A program made the position numbers and the translations under genes. The notes below the pieces were generated by a model, which had not been told where the DNA came from, ran no database searches, and was given only the letters and a program-made list of their open reading frames with translations. From positions 806,001 to 870,000 of the forward strand of contig JARUPZ010000037.1 in NCBI GenBank assembly GCA_031213475.1: a DNA stretch of 64,000 nt, written 5' to 3'. Numbering within the stretch: the first letter of the stretch is position 1; each line of letters starts with the position of its first letter. Below, in pieces: positions 11,565 through 23,223 of this stretch. The DNA comes from Nereocystis luetkeana (lineage: Eukaryota; Sar; Phaeophyceae; Laminariales; Laminariaceae).

Positions 11565-12711
11565 CCGCCGATGGCTGACGACGCTGGTGCACCCGGAATA
11601 CGCAGCAGCGATGGTCCGCGCCGGCAGTGGCGAGGAAGGCCCCCGTGGGGCTGAAACACACCGCACGGATACCCCCAGGGTGGAGCCGCGGCACTATCTG
11701 CGCGGTGCTCATGTTGCTCAGCTTGAAACCACGAGTAAAGGTGCTGGCGCCGAAGATAGCAGCACCGCTGCTACCGCTAAGGCTGCGACCGTGAGAGTCG
11801 CTGCGCACCCGTGACGAGACGTCCGCTGGCATTGACGACCTCCCCCTCGCCTCGCTGGGCGACCCACTGGCCTCTCTCAACGAAAGCTGGAGCGCGGGTG
11901 GGCTCGGAGGTCCTACAGTTGCAGCAGCAGCAGCAGCAGCAGGGAAATAGAGGGAGTTGCCGACGTTCGTACCCCCACCGTTACAATGGGGAAGGAGCGT
12001 TGGTCGACGATATATCGGACCGTTGTTGCGCTGCCTCCTCGACATCCAACCGCCGCTCCCTTGCGATGGCCCCAATTGCGGCGAGCCCGCGCACCAGGTC
12101 TGCTGCGGGGTGGGTCGACGGGCCATCAGCGCCTCCACGAAGGCAGCAGCCTCCACCTCCTCCCCTGTCTCACGGTTTCGCAAGAGCCACTTAGACGGGT
12201 CCGCCAACGCCTTGTGCACAAGGACGGCTCTCGCATCTCCGCTCACATGACCAGCAAAAGCTCCAGCAACAGCTCCAGCTGCAGGTCCAGAACCAGGCCC
12301 GGCAGGCCCAATAGCTGATTGCCACTCACCAACTTTGAAATTGGAGGCGTTGGAGCTGGAGTCCACACCCTTATAGACCGTGCCGTCTCTCTCCGTCACT
12401 CTCTCCGTCAAATCAGGTGGAGCAGGCGGTGGAGGAGCAAGAGGCGCCTTGGAAAAAGTCGGCTTGCCATCTGTCGCCGGCGCGTCGTCTGATGCGGCAG
12501 GACCTTGTGCACCAGCAGAATTAATAGCGTTGATAGAAGCACCGCTCGCCAGTGGGGTGCTGGCTGCCCCGATACCACCGCTGCTCGTACTGGCAGTACT
12601 ACTGCTGCTCGTCGGTGCGACCGCGTTTTTGTTGACGGGGAAAGGAGGGGCGGAGTCTGGGGTAGCCCAAAGAATGTATCGCGAAACATGGCTATTATTA
12701 ATAATAGGCAT
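9952..12711 (-). CDS. WDR44-like WD40 repeat protein (long 3' exon)
   Basis: A single open frame of about 920 residues ends in TGA at 9954-9952. The first 340 residues are low-complexity Ala/Ser/Pro. WD40 units follow: PGGIRAVCFSPTGAFLATAGAD (about 345), LSGHVGEIVSLSWAPNDSALLTASADGTVRCW (split here as about 475-510), FLSGCMDGKLRLFAID (about 555), VTAVAFAPGGAAFVAG (about 575), then after a Gly/Ser insert ADLLVSTNDSRTRVL (about 795), DDGELVISGSSDGNVHVWS (about 835) and a C-terminal VTGDDEGYLKVF. The order 'SGCMDGKLRLF ... LLVSTNDSR ... VISGSSDGNVHVWS' matches the known WDR44 (RAB11-binding) family pattern. That family acts in membrane trafficking; this role is inferred by homology. The frame is open to 12729 and the first ATG is at 12711. 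A TATTAATAATAG word sits just inside, so the true 5' boundary may be a splice acceptor and upstream exons may be missing. Confidence 0.8.
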
Positions 12712-12729
12712 GATGACCGCCACCGGGCT

Positions 12730-13840
12730 CTACCTGAACAACAGCAGCAGTGAGAGCAGCAGCAAAGAACAATGCATAAACGGAGTGCGCAAACGGCAGG
12801 CTGAAAACGCAGCGGCAGCAATGCAGCAGCACGTATTCGTATGGTATGATATCACACGAATTAAAAAAGACGGGCTATATATGACACTCAACGGATATCG
12901 GGAGCCCGGGTTGGGGCGGTGGCGACCGCTGCTTCCACCTTCCACCCACCACCCATAGCACACCCAACCCCGCCGGGGTAACATAGTAAGCAACGACAAT
13001 AGACAATACCAGGTACTGAATACCAGGTATGATAGACAGATAGAAGGGCGCAGACAAACTTACAATTTACCTCGTACCTGGGTAGGTATTAATAATAGTC
13101 AGCTGATCGTAGTATACCGAATAGCTTGCCTGCGATAAATCGTGTGATGCCGAGATGAGGACTTAAAAGGATTGGTCGCCGGAAACTTCGCTGAACTCGA
13201 ACCCCCACCCTTAGCATTCGCCCTGCAGGTAAGCCGCAGGCGATTGTATATTATCAGAGCACCTCTCAGCACAGAAGGATTGCGCTCGCTGTGAGAATTC
13301 CCCAACACTCGCTCTTGCACGCACCTCGTTTTTGGTAAGCCGAGCAGCCTGCGAGTACGAGAGTGCGGTTGGGATGGAAACAGACCAGCTCGTTGGCGCA
13401 CCAAATACATGTACATACGTACCATCTGGTACGTACCGAGTACGGTGACTTATTTCGTGAGACAAAAAAGCAAAAAAGACCCAAGCTAAATGACGCCAAG
13501 AAATTCTGAAAGATTAAGATTTGAAAAAAAAAAATTTGAGATGAAGTACGACCTGACAGTCTCGCGAGTGAACGGCACTCGAGGTCTGGTCGTGAGTTCG
13601 TGATCGCTCCACCACGTTCGTACCTTGCTGCATTGCTGCACATCGCTGCATTGCTGCTGCTGCTGCAGCTTAGCTGACACCTGGTCCCTGGTGTGCCCTA
13701 GCAGGACTACTAGCGGGAAGACTAGCGGGATGCTCCATACTTGCTCCTCCTTGCCCCCCCTTTCTTCTCCTTACGAAGTGCGTGAAGATACCGCTCTTTC
13801 GCGCAGGCAATCTCGCGATTCGATGTCTGTCGAATATTAT
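12730..13840. other. upstream region of the WDR44-like gene, no exon assigned
   Basis: This stretch should contain 5' exons or the promoter of the minus-strand WD40 gene. I could not place a convincing exon. It contains CAG/CTG-rich runs at 12740-12775 and 13620-13665 and several TACCAGGTA words near 13010-13030. Confidence 0.4.
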
Positions 13841-13949
13841 TATTACGGGGCAACACAGTTAACAGGACCTATGGTATACATAAAAACCTATATGTTTAAC
13901 CATTTTTAATAACAATATTTGGTCCTGTTAACTATGGCCCCCCGTAATA
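13841..13949. mobile_element. TA-flanked MITE, copy 2
   Basis: A 109-bp copy with TATTACGGGG and CCCCCGTAATA ends. At 13889-13890 it preserves an uninterrupted AAAACCTATATG. This is the empty-site counterpart of the double CCTGGTA insertion seen in the copy at 61491. Confidence 0.85.
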
Positions 13950-14432
13950 ATACTACTACCTGGTACAGAGTATTGTATTGCTGTGCACGAGGCTGAGCGA
14001 GCATGTATGTTCCGTTTGATCGAAAAAGCAAAGGAGGGGAGTATCAGATCTAATGTATGTACCTGTGGTGCCATGCGTATTTCTGTTGAGCGTTGAGAGC
14101 TGCGGAAAGGTATCATATACCGGAGTCCCTTCAGCAGCAGCCGCCTCTGTTGCTCTGCTCCTACCAGCCTACAGGGTACAGGCGTATAAGCGAGGTGTTG
14201 TCCTCCAGTAGAAATGGGACGAGGGATTTCAGCACTCAAGGCTCAAGGCTCACGAGGCTCAAGGCCACAGATTTACTTTTTCCATGGGTACCCCACGAGC
14301 AACGAGTGACGCCCAGTTTATTACCCTGGTACTATATAGTATGTTGTTTCGTTCTCAATTGCAGACGCAAAGCTCTTGCCTACTCAGTACCAGGTACCTG
14401 GTATACTAAGTTCGTAGATGCAATGAAACCAT

Positions 14433-14885
14433 GGTTCTTTGTCTTACTCTGTTCACAAGCAGTGAGTGGTGTTTTTTGTTATTTCTTCTTTTTTCCAGCT
14501 CGTTCTTTTTTAAGTGTTGGCCACCTCGCCTGCGGGGGGGGGGACACGACAGATTGTTTCTCTTAGATTTTGCTTTCATTTTTCTTCTTTTTCTTTTTCG
14601 ATTTGTCTACCTTGTTTTTGTTTTCTCTTTGATTGTTTCTTTTCGTTTCACTATTTCATAGATTGCGTATGTCGTGCCTGTCGTATCTAGTATGATGACA
14701 TGGCTTTGCATTGCCCACTGCAGTTTACACTGCACACGTGGCAACGTAGTATCTCTGTGGCGTAGCTTTGTGACCACAGAACTTGTATCTCTTCTAGGAT
14801 TGAAGAATCGGCACGGACACTGGTTGTGCTGGATGTCGACGGGTAGAAAGAACGGTTTAATGTGAAGAACACACACACTATACAC
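14433..14885 (+). mobile_element. LINE 3' fragment (plus orientation)
   Basis: A 5'-truncated non-LTR retrotransposon 3' end. Its pyrimidine-rich untranslated region (CTCTGTTCACAAGCAG, GTGTTGGCCACCTCGCC) and terminal segment (CGACGGGTAGAAAGAACGG, then GTGAAGAACACACACAC) match the minus-strand copies ending at 15456 and 52455. The ACACAC tail marks the 3' end. It has no coding potential. Confidence 0.75.
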
Positions 14886-15455
14886 GATGCACCACTACGG
14901 AGGATATGATGCCACCATGCACTATACAGACTGCCTGTGCGGTATGTATGTGTTGTGTTTGTGTTGTGTAAATGCCAACTCTACTACAAGCTACAGTACT
15001 GCTGGTGTAGTTGCGCTGTCATCAGCACCAGACCGAACCAACGAGGCAACTAACTCGTTACTTCCCTGAACGCTCTCGCTCGTTACTTCGTGTCTACTTT
15101 CTTTCTGCGAACGGAAACAATCCAAAACGAAGTTATATACGTATATCCAGAAAACAGCACACACACACCCAGCTCTCTCGCCAGCGTCGGAACACAACAA
15201 CAGTGGGCGCCCGGTGCACGTCAGTTTGGCGTCGAGGCGTAATGTCTTGTTTGTTTTCCGACCTTGATCTACGTAATAACTCTATTATAATTGTATATTA
15301 GGTACGATTAGAGATTGTTGTGGTCCCACTCACGTCTGGGTAGCATTTATTTTCTTATTGTTCGTGCCGATCTGAGCCTATTTTTCTCAACATAATGCGC
15401 GCGCGCAATGCCATGCTGTATACCAGGTACATACCAGGTATGCTGTATATCGCTG

Positions 15456-16978
15456 TGTGTGTTCTTCACATTAAACCGTTCTTCCTACCCGTCGACATCC
15501 AGCACAACAAGTGTCCGTGCCGATTCTTCAATCCTAGAAGAGATACAAATTCTGTGGTCACAAAGCTACGCCACAGAGATGCTACGTTGCCAGGTAAGCA
15601 CGGCAGTGGGCAATGCAATGCCATGTCATTATACTATTATAGATACGACAGTCACGACATACACATTCTATAAAATAGAGAAACGAAAGGAAATAATCAA
15701 GGAGAAAACAAAAACAAAGAAGACAAATCGAAAGAGAAAAAAAAAAAAAAATGAAAGAAAAATATAAGAAACAATCTGTCGTGCCCCCCCCCCCGGAGGC
15801 GAGGTGTCCAACACTTGAAAAAAAAAACAAAAAACACCACTTCTTGTAAACAGAGTAGAAACAGAGAACCAAGGAGAAAATAACAAAGGGAAAATAACTA
15901 AGGGAAAATAACAGGCAGATCAAAGCCCAGAGCACCCTCCAGGTGGAGGCAGCAGTTTGTGGTACGAGTAGTATATATCCAGGTTCTCCCTGATAATCCG
16001 ACTGGTACCTTGCTACCCAGACTGCCGTCTCCGCCCTGCGTTCGCCAACTATGCCCAGCCCCTTGGCGTCAGACAATACGAAACGAGCAGAGCAGGTTCG
16101 TCACCCAACCACGCCACACGACTCCTTCAATACGGCTTATCAATCACAAAAAAGGAAGAGAAAGAAATAAAATGCAAATCACGGAGAATCAGCGCAAGAA
16201 ACAAAAAAACAAAACGAAAACAGAAGACAAGGGAAGACCGCGTTCGAACCAGCTGCACCAGTTGGTGGCACTATTAATAGTAGCATGGTCATGTTCTACT
16301 TCCTAGTCGGCCTGGTGCCTTGACTACCCTGTCTGCCATCTCCTTCCTACTTTCGTCTACCCCCGTTTCCTTTCTACTCCTCCTGTTCCCCCCCCTCTCC
16401 GCATTCCCTTGGTCGGGTTTTCTGCCACTTCAGAATCTCCTGTTGCCCCCCCCCCCCTCCCATTCCCTTGGACACCATTCACGGCGGATGCGCGGCGCTG
16501 CCTACTCATCTCAGCCTCAGCCTCGTGCCACCTCACCATGAACCGTTCGGCTGCTTCAAGGATCCCCCGGTACCACTTTCCCGCCTTTTTGGCTGCAGTG
16601 GACCACAACGCGGTCTCAACTCCAAACACCAAGGGAGCAACTTCCGTTGACTCTTCGGTGGCTCGGAACTCCCTATTAGTAAGGTCTTCGACTATGCATC
16701 TATCTATGCCAAGTGTTACACTGTCCGCCTGGTCTCGGGTTCTCCCCACCAGCTATCGTCCCGAACATTACCCGACTGGGTAATCGCTCATTGCTTTGCC
16801 GTGCCACGCCCCCCGCAAAGAAGAGCCGCCGTTTACGAATGGCCGTTTCGATGCTCTCGCAACGTGTCATCTTGAGGGCCTTCGCGTACGAGAGGGTGGC
16901 ATGGTCAGTACGAAGTCGGCGCTGGAAGCCAATGTCTCGCAACAGGACTTGGTGGCGAGCCGTTCCGCGCCTCGGTAT
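15456..16978 (-). mobile_element. LINE 3' fragment with partial RT-C-terminal ORF
   Basis: On the minus strand, about 16978-16400 encodes the tail of a LINE polyprotein (RTDHATLSYAKALKMTRC, RRLFFAGGVARQSNERLPSR, WYRGILEAAERFMVRW). A long untranslated region follows and ends in the common GAAGAACACACAC terminus near 15456. The same segment occurs at 52455-53903. Compared with that copy, this one carries an extra TTAATA at 16276-16281, an extra TTAGTA at 16676-16681 and a CTAT duplication near 16700. The TTAGTA falls inside the ORF and disrupts it. 5' truncation is typical of target-primed reverse transcription. Confidence 0.8.
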
Positions 16979-19900
16979 ACCTGGTATCTATTAATTATAT
17001 ATAGGCATCGTGATGCCCAATTCATAACTTCATCGGAGTATTGCCTCTAATACCAACTTGTTGAAAAAATATACCAGGTATACCTCATCTACTCACAACT
17101 TTTTAAAGTTCCCTTCATGCAACAACGTAAAAAAAAATGTATCTCTCACATACTCCGAAATCACCTTTTGCAAGCTGCCTTCGTGCAACGTTCCAAGATC
17201 TTGTCCTTCGCGGCGTCATCTTCGAAACACGCATGTGTTCCTGCCCTCCTGCGCTTTGAACATCCGGCCCTTGTCATCTACCGCCGCTTCACCCGAAGCC
17301 CATCGAAATGAGAGTCTTTCGAGCTACCGAGAGGTTACGCAATCCTCTCTGTCGTCTTTGTACCCTACATACGCCGTGCTGTGGACTATACTACTGCAGA
17401 CAACAAAGCAGTACCTTCCTCTATTATTACCATCACCATTAATTTACACTCGGCCAATATCAATATATATCATGAGGGGTGCTGACGATTACCATCGTTA
17501 CTATCACTACTTTCTGCTGCTGCATCGCCGACTGGCATCTCAATCTCCCAAAACGATCACATTTTGAATACTTTACTGTATGAACAGGTGGCCACAATAT
17601 TTGCATGTGACATCTGCATGGAGACTCTCATGGATCAGCAGCGGCATCACTACTGCTCCGGTGTACCTGGCGCAGCAGTATAAATATCGGTGTTGACACC
17701 TACCTGACGACTTCAAGTCAGAGAAGAGCTGGAGAGCGAACGGGACCACTACTACTCTGTATTTGTAGATGTTATAAACCTGGTACATATTTCGAAGTAT
17801 AAAGCAAAAAAAATAAAGCAAATCAGACGCTGGGCGGTGAGTTTGTGCGAGTAGGCAGTTTTGTCAAACTCCTTTCCACTGCAATAGGTAGGTGCATAAA
17901 GCATGTTGCACTTGATAAGTATTCGGTGACATGCTGAAACCCATGAAATCGTACGAATCTTTATTTTCTTCAACGAACGTGTGTATGTATGCTCAATGCC
18001 TTGTCCACCTTGGGTATACTGTACTAAGGCAGCATCGACAGTAGCAGAGCGTACATTCTCTCTCTCGTACCGTCGATATGACACGATGGTGTAACGAAGT
18101 AACGCTCACAACGCGCTAGTAGCTGGGCGGTAGCTGGGTGATTGGTCGATGCTATCGAGCATACTTTGTTACCCATTTATCAGTCCCAGGAGGGGGGGGG
18201 TCAGCCGGACTGATGTCGACGAATGCAGAAACTAAGTGATAGATCGGGTGGCTACAGTAGGTATCGGTTCGACTAGCTCTAAGACTTACAGTCTAGCAGA
18301 GTTTTGTTTGTTTCTTGTTGAGTTGTTCAATGGGCGGGGGGGGGCGGGGCGACAGCGGCAGTACTGAAACTTGGCACCGCTATTATTGACGAGGGTAGGA
18401 AGGAGACGGCGAAGGGGGTGTGGCTAGGTGCCCGAATCGGTTTTTTAGGTCTGACGGGCACCCATGTTACTATCACCGCCTGGAGTACGATGTTCTCTTT
18501 CCCCCCCTCCTCTCTTCCTCCTCGCTTGTTTTGCCTTGTCTCTCCCTTAGTTTCCTTTCCCCTCCCCGCCGTCCCTATGCAGGTATATCTTCCTCTCCTT
18601 CGTGTTGCTTCGTCCGTGTAATTTCGCCCCTCGTCCTTCCCTCTACTGTAGTCGCGCCTGCGGCTTGCTGCGCACCAGGTACTCGGGTAAATATACATGT
18701 ACAGTACATACACGTACGATATTGTTGGCCCTGCACTCTCAGCGCTCCTCAGTGTTTCGTAGACGTATTTTTTTGCGTTGTTCGTGCTAGCGCGAGATGA
18801 GATTCACCTCACGGGACGAAACTGCCCCATTGTGATCCCCGCCCCCGACTGTGTCGGGGGCGGCCTCGGGCGTGCATTCGCCGTGCCCTGGCTGCCGGCT
18901 GGCCGGGTGTGAATACGTCAGCTGTGAGTCCGACCAGTGAGTGGTCGATACTTGATTTATCACTGTCTCGTGGCCAAAGAATTTGGTTGACGGCCTACCT
19001 TTGCCCCGTCAGGCCTAATTTTGGTCCGTCAATAGCCGCTACGTATAATACGTAGTACCTGGTAAATACTTTTGTTTTCACGTTTATAAAATGTGGCGGG
19101 TCGGGTCGGGTCAGGAGGTAACCTACGCTACGCTACTGTCTCGGCTACAGTCAAGGGATACACATAACTTACGATGATTGTGCCCAGTGCTGAACACCCC
19201 GTGCCTTTGCCGTGATTGCGAACACATCCGAAAATATACTTCCACGATCGATCGCGGAAACGAAGGTCATGCGACATAGGGTTTGTGCCACCAACCAGGT
19301 TGGCGGTACAAGCACTATTAACTTGTTTGTGTATTATTAGTGTTGACAGATAGTATTGTTTCAACAAAAAGCTGACGTCCTCCCACCCTCCACCGTTGTT
19401 TCCCCCCTCCTTCACTTTGCTGACTCTTCACCATCCACTCTTTACCAGCGGGCCGGCGGGTGGGTGGGATTGTTAACGGGGTGCATGTACGTAATAATCA
19501 TCGGCGAAAGTTCTCCTTGTATGCCTTTTGTCATCTGTCTTGGACTTTTCACTTCGGGGTCTTATTTGATATGGGGGTGTTCACGTGACGTCGAAGCCAT
19601 CGCAATCTGCGTGATTCGACTGGAACATCATGTTTGGTTATATATTTCGAATCTAAGAATACCCATGAGACTCGCGAGGACTCAATCATTTCAGCCCCTC
19701 GTACCCTTGAGGCTCACTCACGAGGATTCTTCTGTCGTTTCAGTAAATTGACGTACTCTTGGACTCGGTAAATCAAAATAACCGGTGTTCGCGAGTGAGT
19801 CCCGATGACTGGGCAATGGTACTCTGCCGACCTTTTTTGTTTGTGCAGTAATAGTATGTAGTTATCGCTGCAAATTTTCACTCCTACCCAAAATGCATCT

Positions 19901-21535
19901 GGCCTCTGCAGTATAGTGTTATTACATCGCTGCTGCTTTTTCTTCTCTTCTACCCCAAAATGCACATGTTACTGTTTCTGGCCGACGTCTGTGCGAATGT
20001 ATCGTTCCTGCTCTTAGGCCGCTTTTCTAAGCCCGACCATTCCCTGAAATTTCCATACCTCCGTCCAACCTTGTATAGAATGGTAACACCTAGGGAACAG
20101 CAGGGCAACGCTTGCCCTGCTCTACATTATGAGTATTGCCCCCGTGTTCATTCATTAGACTCAAAGTACCGACGGGCATCCAAATTACAAAATTTGAGTG
20201 GCGCGAAGAGTCTGCTGCTGTGTATCAATTCCTGTACTCGTAAAAACAATGGTGGTCAACACGTAGGAAAACTGCGGGCAGTAACAAACTATCGGGACGG
20301 GTCTTCCATGGGTCGGGCTGTTCCCTACTGCGGGAATTTGCGGGCTGTTTATAGGAAGCATTTCTTACTACTGTAGTCTGTAGTGGGGTGAAGGTGCGGG
20401 CGTATACCCAACCTGATCCGTAGCGGCAGCCAAAGCGGGCCAACGCTGGTCTGAAACGTGGCTGCACCGCCTTCGCATCAAGCGAGAAATTTCCGAACTG
20501 CGGCTCCTCCAGAGCACGATTCCGATGTGCGGACTACTAGAATATCTGCAATATTTGCCGTTCTTCCATTAGTAATCACCGAGTGGTCGGGTGAAAGTTT
20601 CCGGGATAATTACAGTCGCTAGTAACAATAGTGTTTCAATAGTGTTATTAGGGAGAAGATCGTGGAGCGCGGATTCGGAAGGATACAAAAAATACAAAAG
20701 CGTCGCAGCCACGTTTCTCGCCCGTTTTTGAGTCGTTTTGGGTCTGGGTTAGGATAGGTCAGGGCTACAGTATACCTGGTAGGATTTAGGAGTTGGGTAA
20801 GGGTCTGCACCCGTACCCTGATCCCTCTAGGAAGTGGTTCCCAGTCCGCAAACAACGAACAGCCCGACCCCTGCAAGATCCTACCGGACACTCGGTTGAT
20901 GGCCCTCTTTGGGGTCAAAACTGCTGAGAATTTTCCGCCCGGACACATTGTTAAAACTGCAGTACTATGCTTGGCACTGGCACGGTATGCACTGGCAGTA
21001 TTATAGTAGTCTACTGGTCGAGTCGGCCAGTATGTTCGCTAGTGGTTTTTATACTACGTCCGTCCAAGAAAAACGCTAAAATTTACTCCGGAAATCCACC
21101 AAATGCGTTTCGGGGGAAAAGAGGACAAATCGTCACATCATCACCGCACGTTGTATGCATTTTCGTTGATACTTACCGCGTCCATAAACGCAATCACCCC
21201 CGGCCATTGGATGCAATTTTGGGTCCCGATTATTTTGGGAAATCGTCAATAATGTGTTTTGCCTCCTACGCACCTAGCGGGCCCCCCTCCCAGCCGAGGG
21301 GCGCGCTCTTGGCCACCTCCGTTTTTTCATGTTGTAATATGAACATTAATATGGCTGTAGTTTCAAAAACAATACTAGCACTATATTACAGATACATAAC
21401 GCACCCGTATTCATGAAAAAACAAGCGCAGCAGGGGTAGTGCGTAAGACTCTCCTCCACCCGTAGCTCAAACTTAACGCCAGGCACAAGCTACTATAGAC
21501 TAATATTAATGTTAATGCTGGAGATACCAAGCCAG
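16979..21535. other. long non-coding region, no gene supported
   Basis: About 4.5 kb with no ORF that shows domain sequence or consistent splice sites. I see scattered TACCAGGTA and TATTAATA words (16979, 17069, 19050), poly-G runs (18190, 18336), and GGTCGGGTCGGGT runs near 19098. Sequence of similar composition (GGGTCTGGGTTAGG) lies at 20740-20820. A stretch on the minus strand at 17322-17165 looks weakly coding but is frameshifted (see rejected items). Confidence 0.5.
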
Positions 21536-21745
21536 TCGACATGTGAGGTACAGGTACCTAACTAACCAATCAATGTGGGAGTTACCGGTAACCAATTAAC
21601 CAATCAACGTGGAGGGTACTTAACTAACCAATCAACGTGGAGGCACGGGCACCTAACCGATCGATCAACGTGGGAGGTAGGGTACGCAACCAAGCAACAC
21701 AGGAGATAAGGGTACTTAACTAACCAATCGACGTGGACTGTACGG
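21536..21745. repeat. minisatellite, ~38-bp unit
   Basis: Five to six imperfect units built around AACCAATCAACGTGGAGG and GGTACTTAACT. Units differ by substitutions and small indels, and internal pieces are interrupted by TACCGGTAA-like words. It is a non-coding tandem repeat. Confidence 0.75.
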
Positions 21746-23184
21746 GTGTAAAGAAACAGTACAGTAGATCGATCCATCACCACAACACCACGCCATAACG
21801 CGACACAGTCGTCAACAACAAAACGCAGGGGGTGTATACGAGTACTCCTATGTGTTGAGAAACACCAATATACCACTGTATATACCGGGTATAGGCAGTA
21901 GTATAGGAAGGCCACGGCGAAGCAACCTGCTTCATGCCTGGTACGCTAGATCTACGACTGCCGCCCACAGGATCTACTCGCCTGCACTGCTGTACTCATG
22001 CCAGGTACGCGCGCTATAGACAGTTGCTCTTACTACAGCACTACCAAATGTCCGCGGAGTAATATCTGGATGTTTGATTTCAATACCGTGATCGTTACAA
22101 AATTCATGAGCTGCATGCTGCCAAATGCACGATCACGGTTGCCGACTTGACGAGCGATTTGCTCTGTTCAATCGATAAATATCACGGATCTCATGGCCTA
22201 GCGTCTCCGCCGCACATGTGCAAAACACTAAAAAAAATACAGCTTTACATGTTCACAATGCGTTCTTGTATATGAATCAAAGTTATCCTCACAGGAGACC
22301 TAGACTACTAATACACAAGACAGCCAGACAGATTCAGTAGTGTAAAGACAGGAGATAATGGGGGCAAGAACGACCATGAGTGAATACTGTACTGGTGTAC
22401 TGTACTTGCAATAACTCCGCACCGAGGAAAGGGAATGGGGCAATCGTTTACACACCCAAGGCGTGATATCGCTACTAATGCTTGTCAACAGCACACAGGA
22501 AACACCCCGCTTGGACAACAAAATACCACTGAACGGTACAGAGTAGATAACCCGAATTGAGGTAGAGAACCACGACTTGGGCGTATCCATGCCCCAAAAC
22601 AATCTCAGCGTTGTCAGCAAGATGTTGTGGTGGTGCTCCCGCACGTAACCCGAAAGAGCCCGTCTACTTTACTCTAGGTCTAGGTCTGACCCTGTCCTCA
22701 TCAGGGGGGAGGAACACACACAACATAACTATTCATATCTGCTCCCTCACGCTGTCACACTGACGATCGTTTCGTTTCTATCCATGCCGTTGTCTTCAAA
22801 ACACGACTGTTTCAAGATCCCAGGAGGCACAGACCAGAACACTAACGCACGGGCCTCAGACACTCATCTTATAGTACAGTAGTAGCAAATTGACAGGCAT
22901 ACGCTACTACTCGAGCTCAAAAATGCAGCGCCTGGTCTGGATTGACGCACAACGACCACCAACACGCGCCGGTTTCACCAAGGTCTAAGCCGAAAACAAA
23001 AAAAACTACTACTGTACGATATAATTACTGTCGATGCGGCACGGTAAAGTATGGTAGGAAGTGCCTCACATCTGCTGACACCACCAAAGGACGGAGCAGA
23101 TCAAAGATACGTACCGGTATGCTACTAGTCCTACCAGTCCACTGTACAAAGTCCTGTTCCTCGGACGACAGCAGTATCTTCAGT

Positions 23185-23218
<34 letters not shown>

Positions 23219-23223
23219 AACTC
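21746..23223. other. non-coding, downstream of the TOM1-like gene
   Basis: No gene seen. Contains TA-bounded words, a palindromic CGTGATCGTT/CACGATCACGG pair near 22090-22140, and an AGC microsatellite at 23185-23216 close to the stop codon of the minus-strand gene. Confidence 0.5.
23185..23216. repeat. AGC trinucleotide microsatellite
   Basis: About ten uninterrupted AGC units lie immediately downstream of the stop codon (23224-23226) of the TOM1-like gene, so probably in its 3' untranslated region, where it would be transcribed as (GCU)n. Confidence 0.85.

Noticed and set aside
10040..12958. Plus-strand ORFs up to 211 codons
   Set aside because: They are antisense shadows of the WDR44-like exon, whose minus-strand frame has recognisable WD40 repeats.
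15582..16076. 164-codon minus-strand ORF with strongly hydrophobic stretches, resembling a membrane protein
   Set aside because: It lies in the pyrimidine-rich 3' untranslated region of a LINE; Phe/Leu/Ser richness reflects TTT/CTT runs.
17165..17322. Minus-strand stretch that looks like an exon (EAAVDDKGRMFKAQEG and later DDAAKDKILERCTKAAC) with a donor at 17164
   Set aside because: The two halves are in different frames, separated near 17222. No clean model joins them, so it is at best a decayed fragment.
21536..21745. CRISPR-like spaced repeats
   Set aside because: Units are imperfect, directly tandem and without unique spacers of constant length, in a eukaryotic context.
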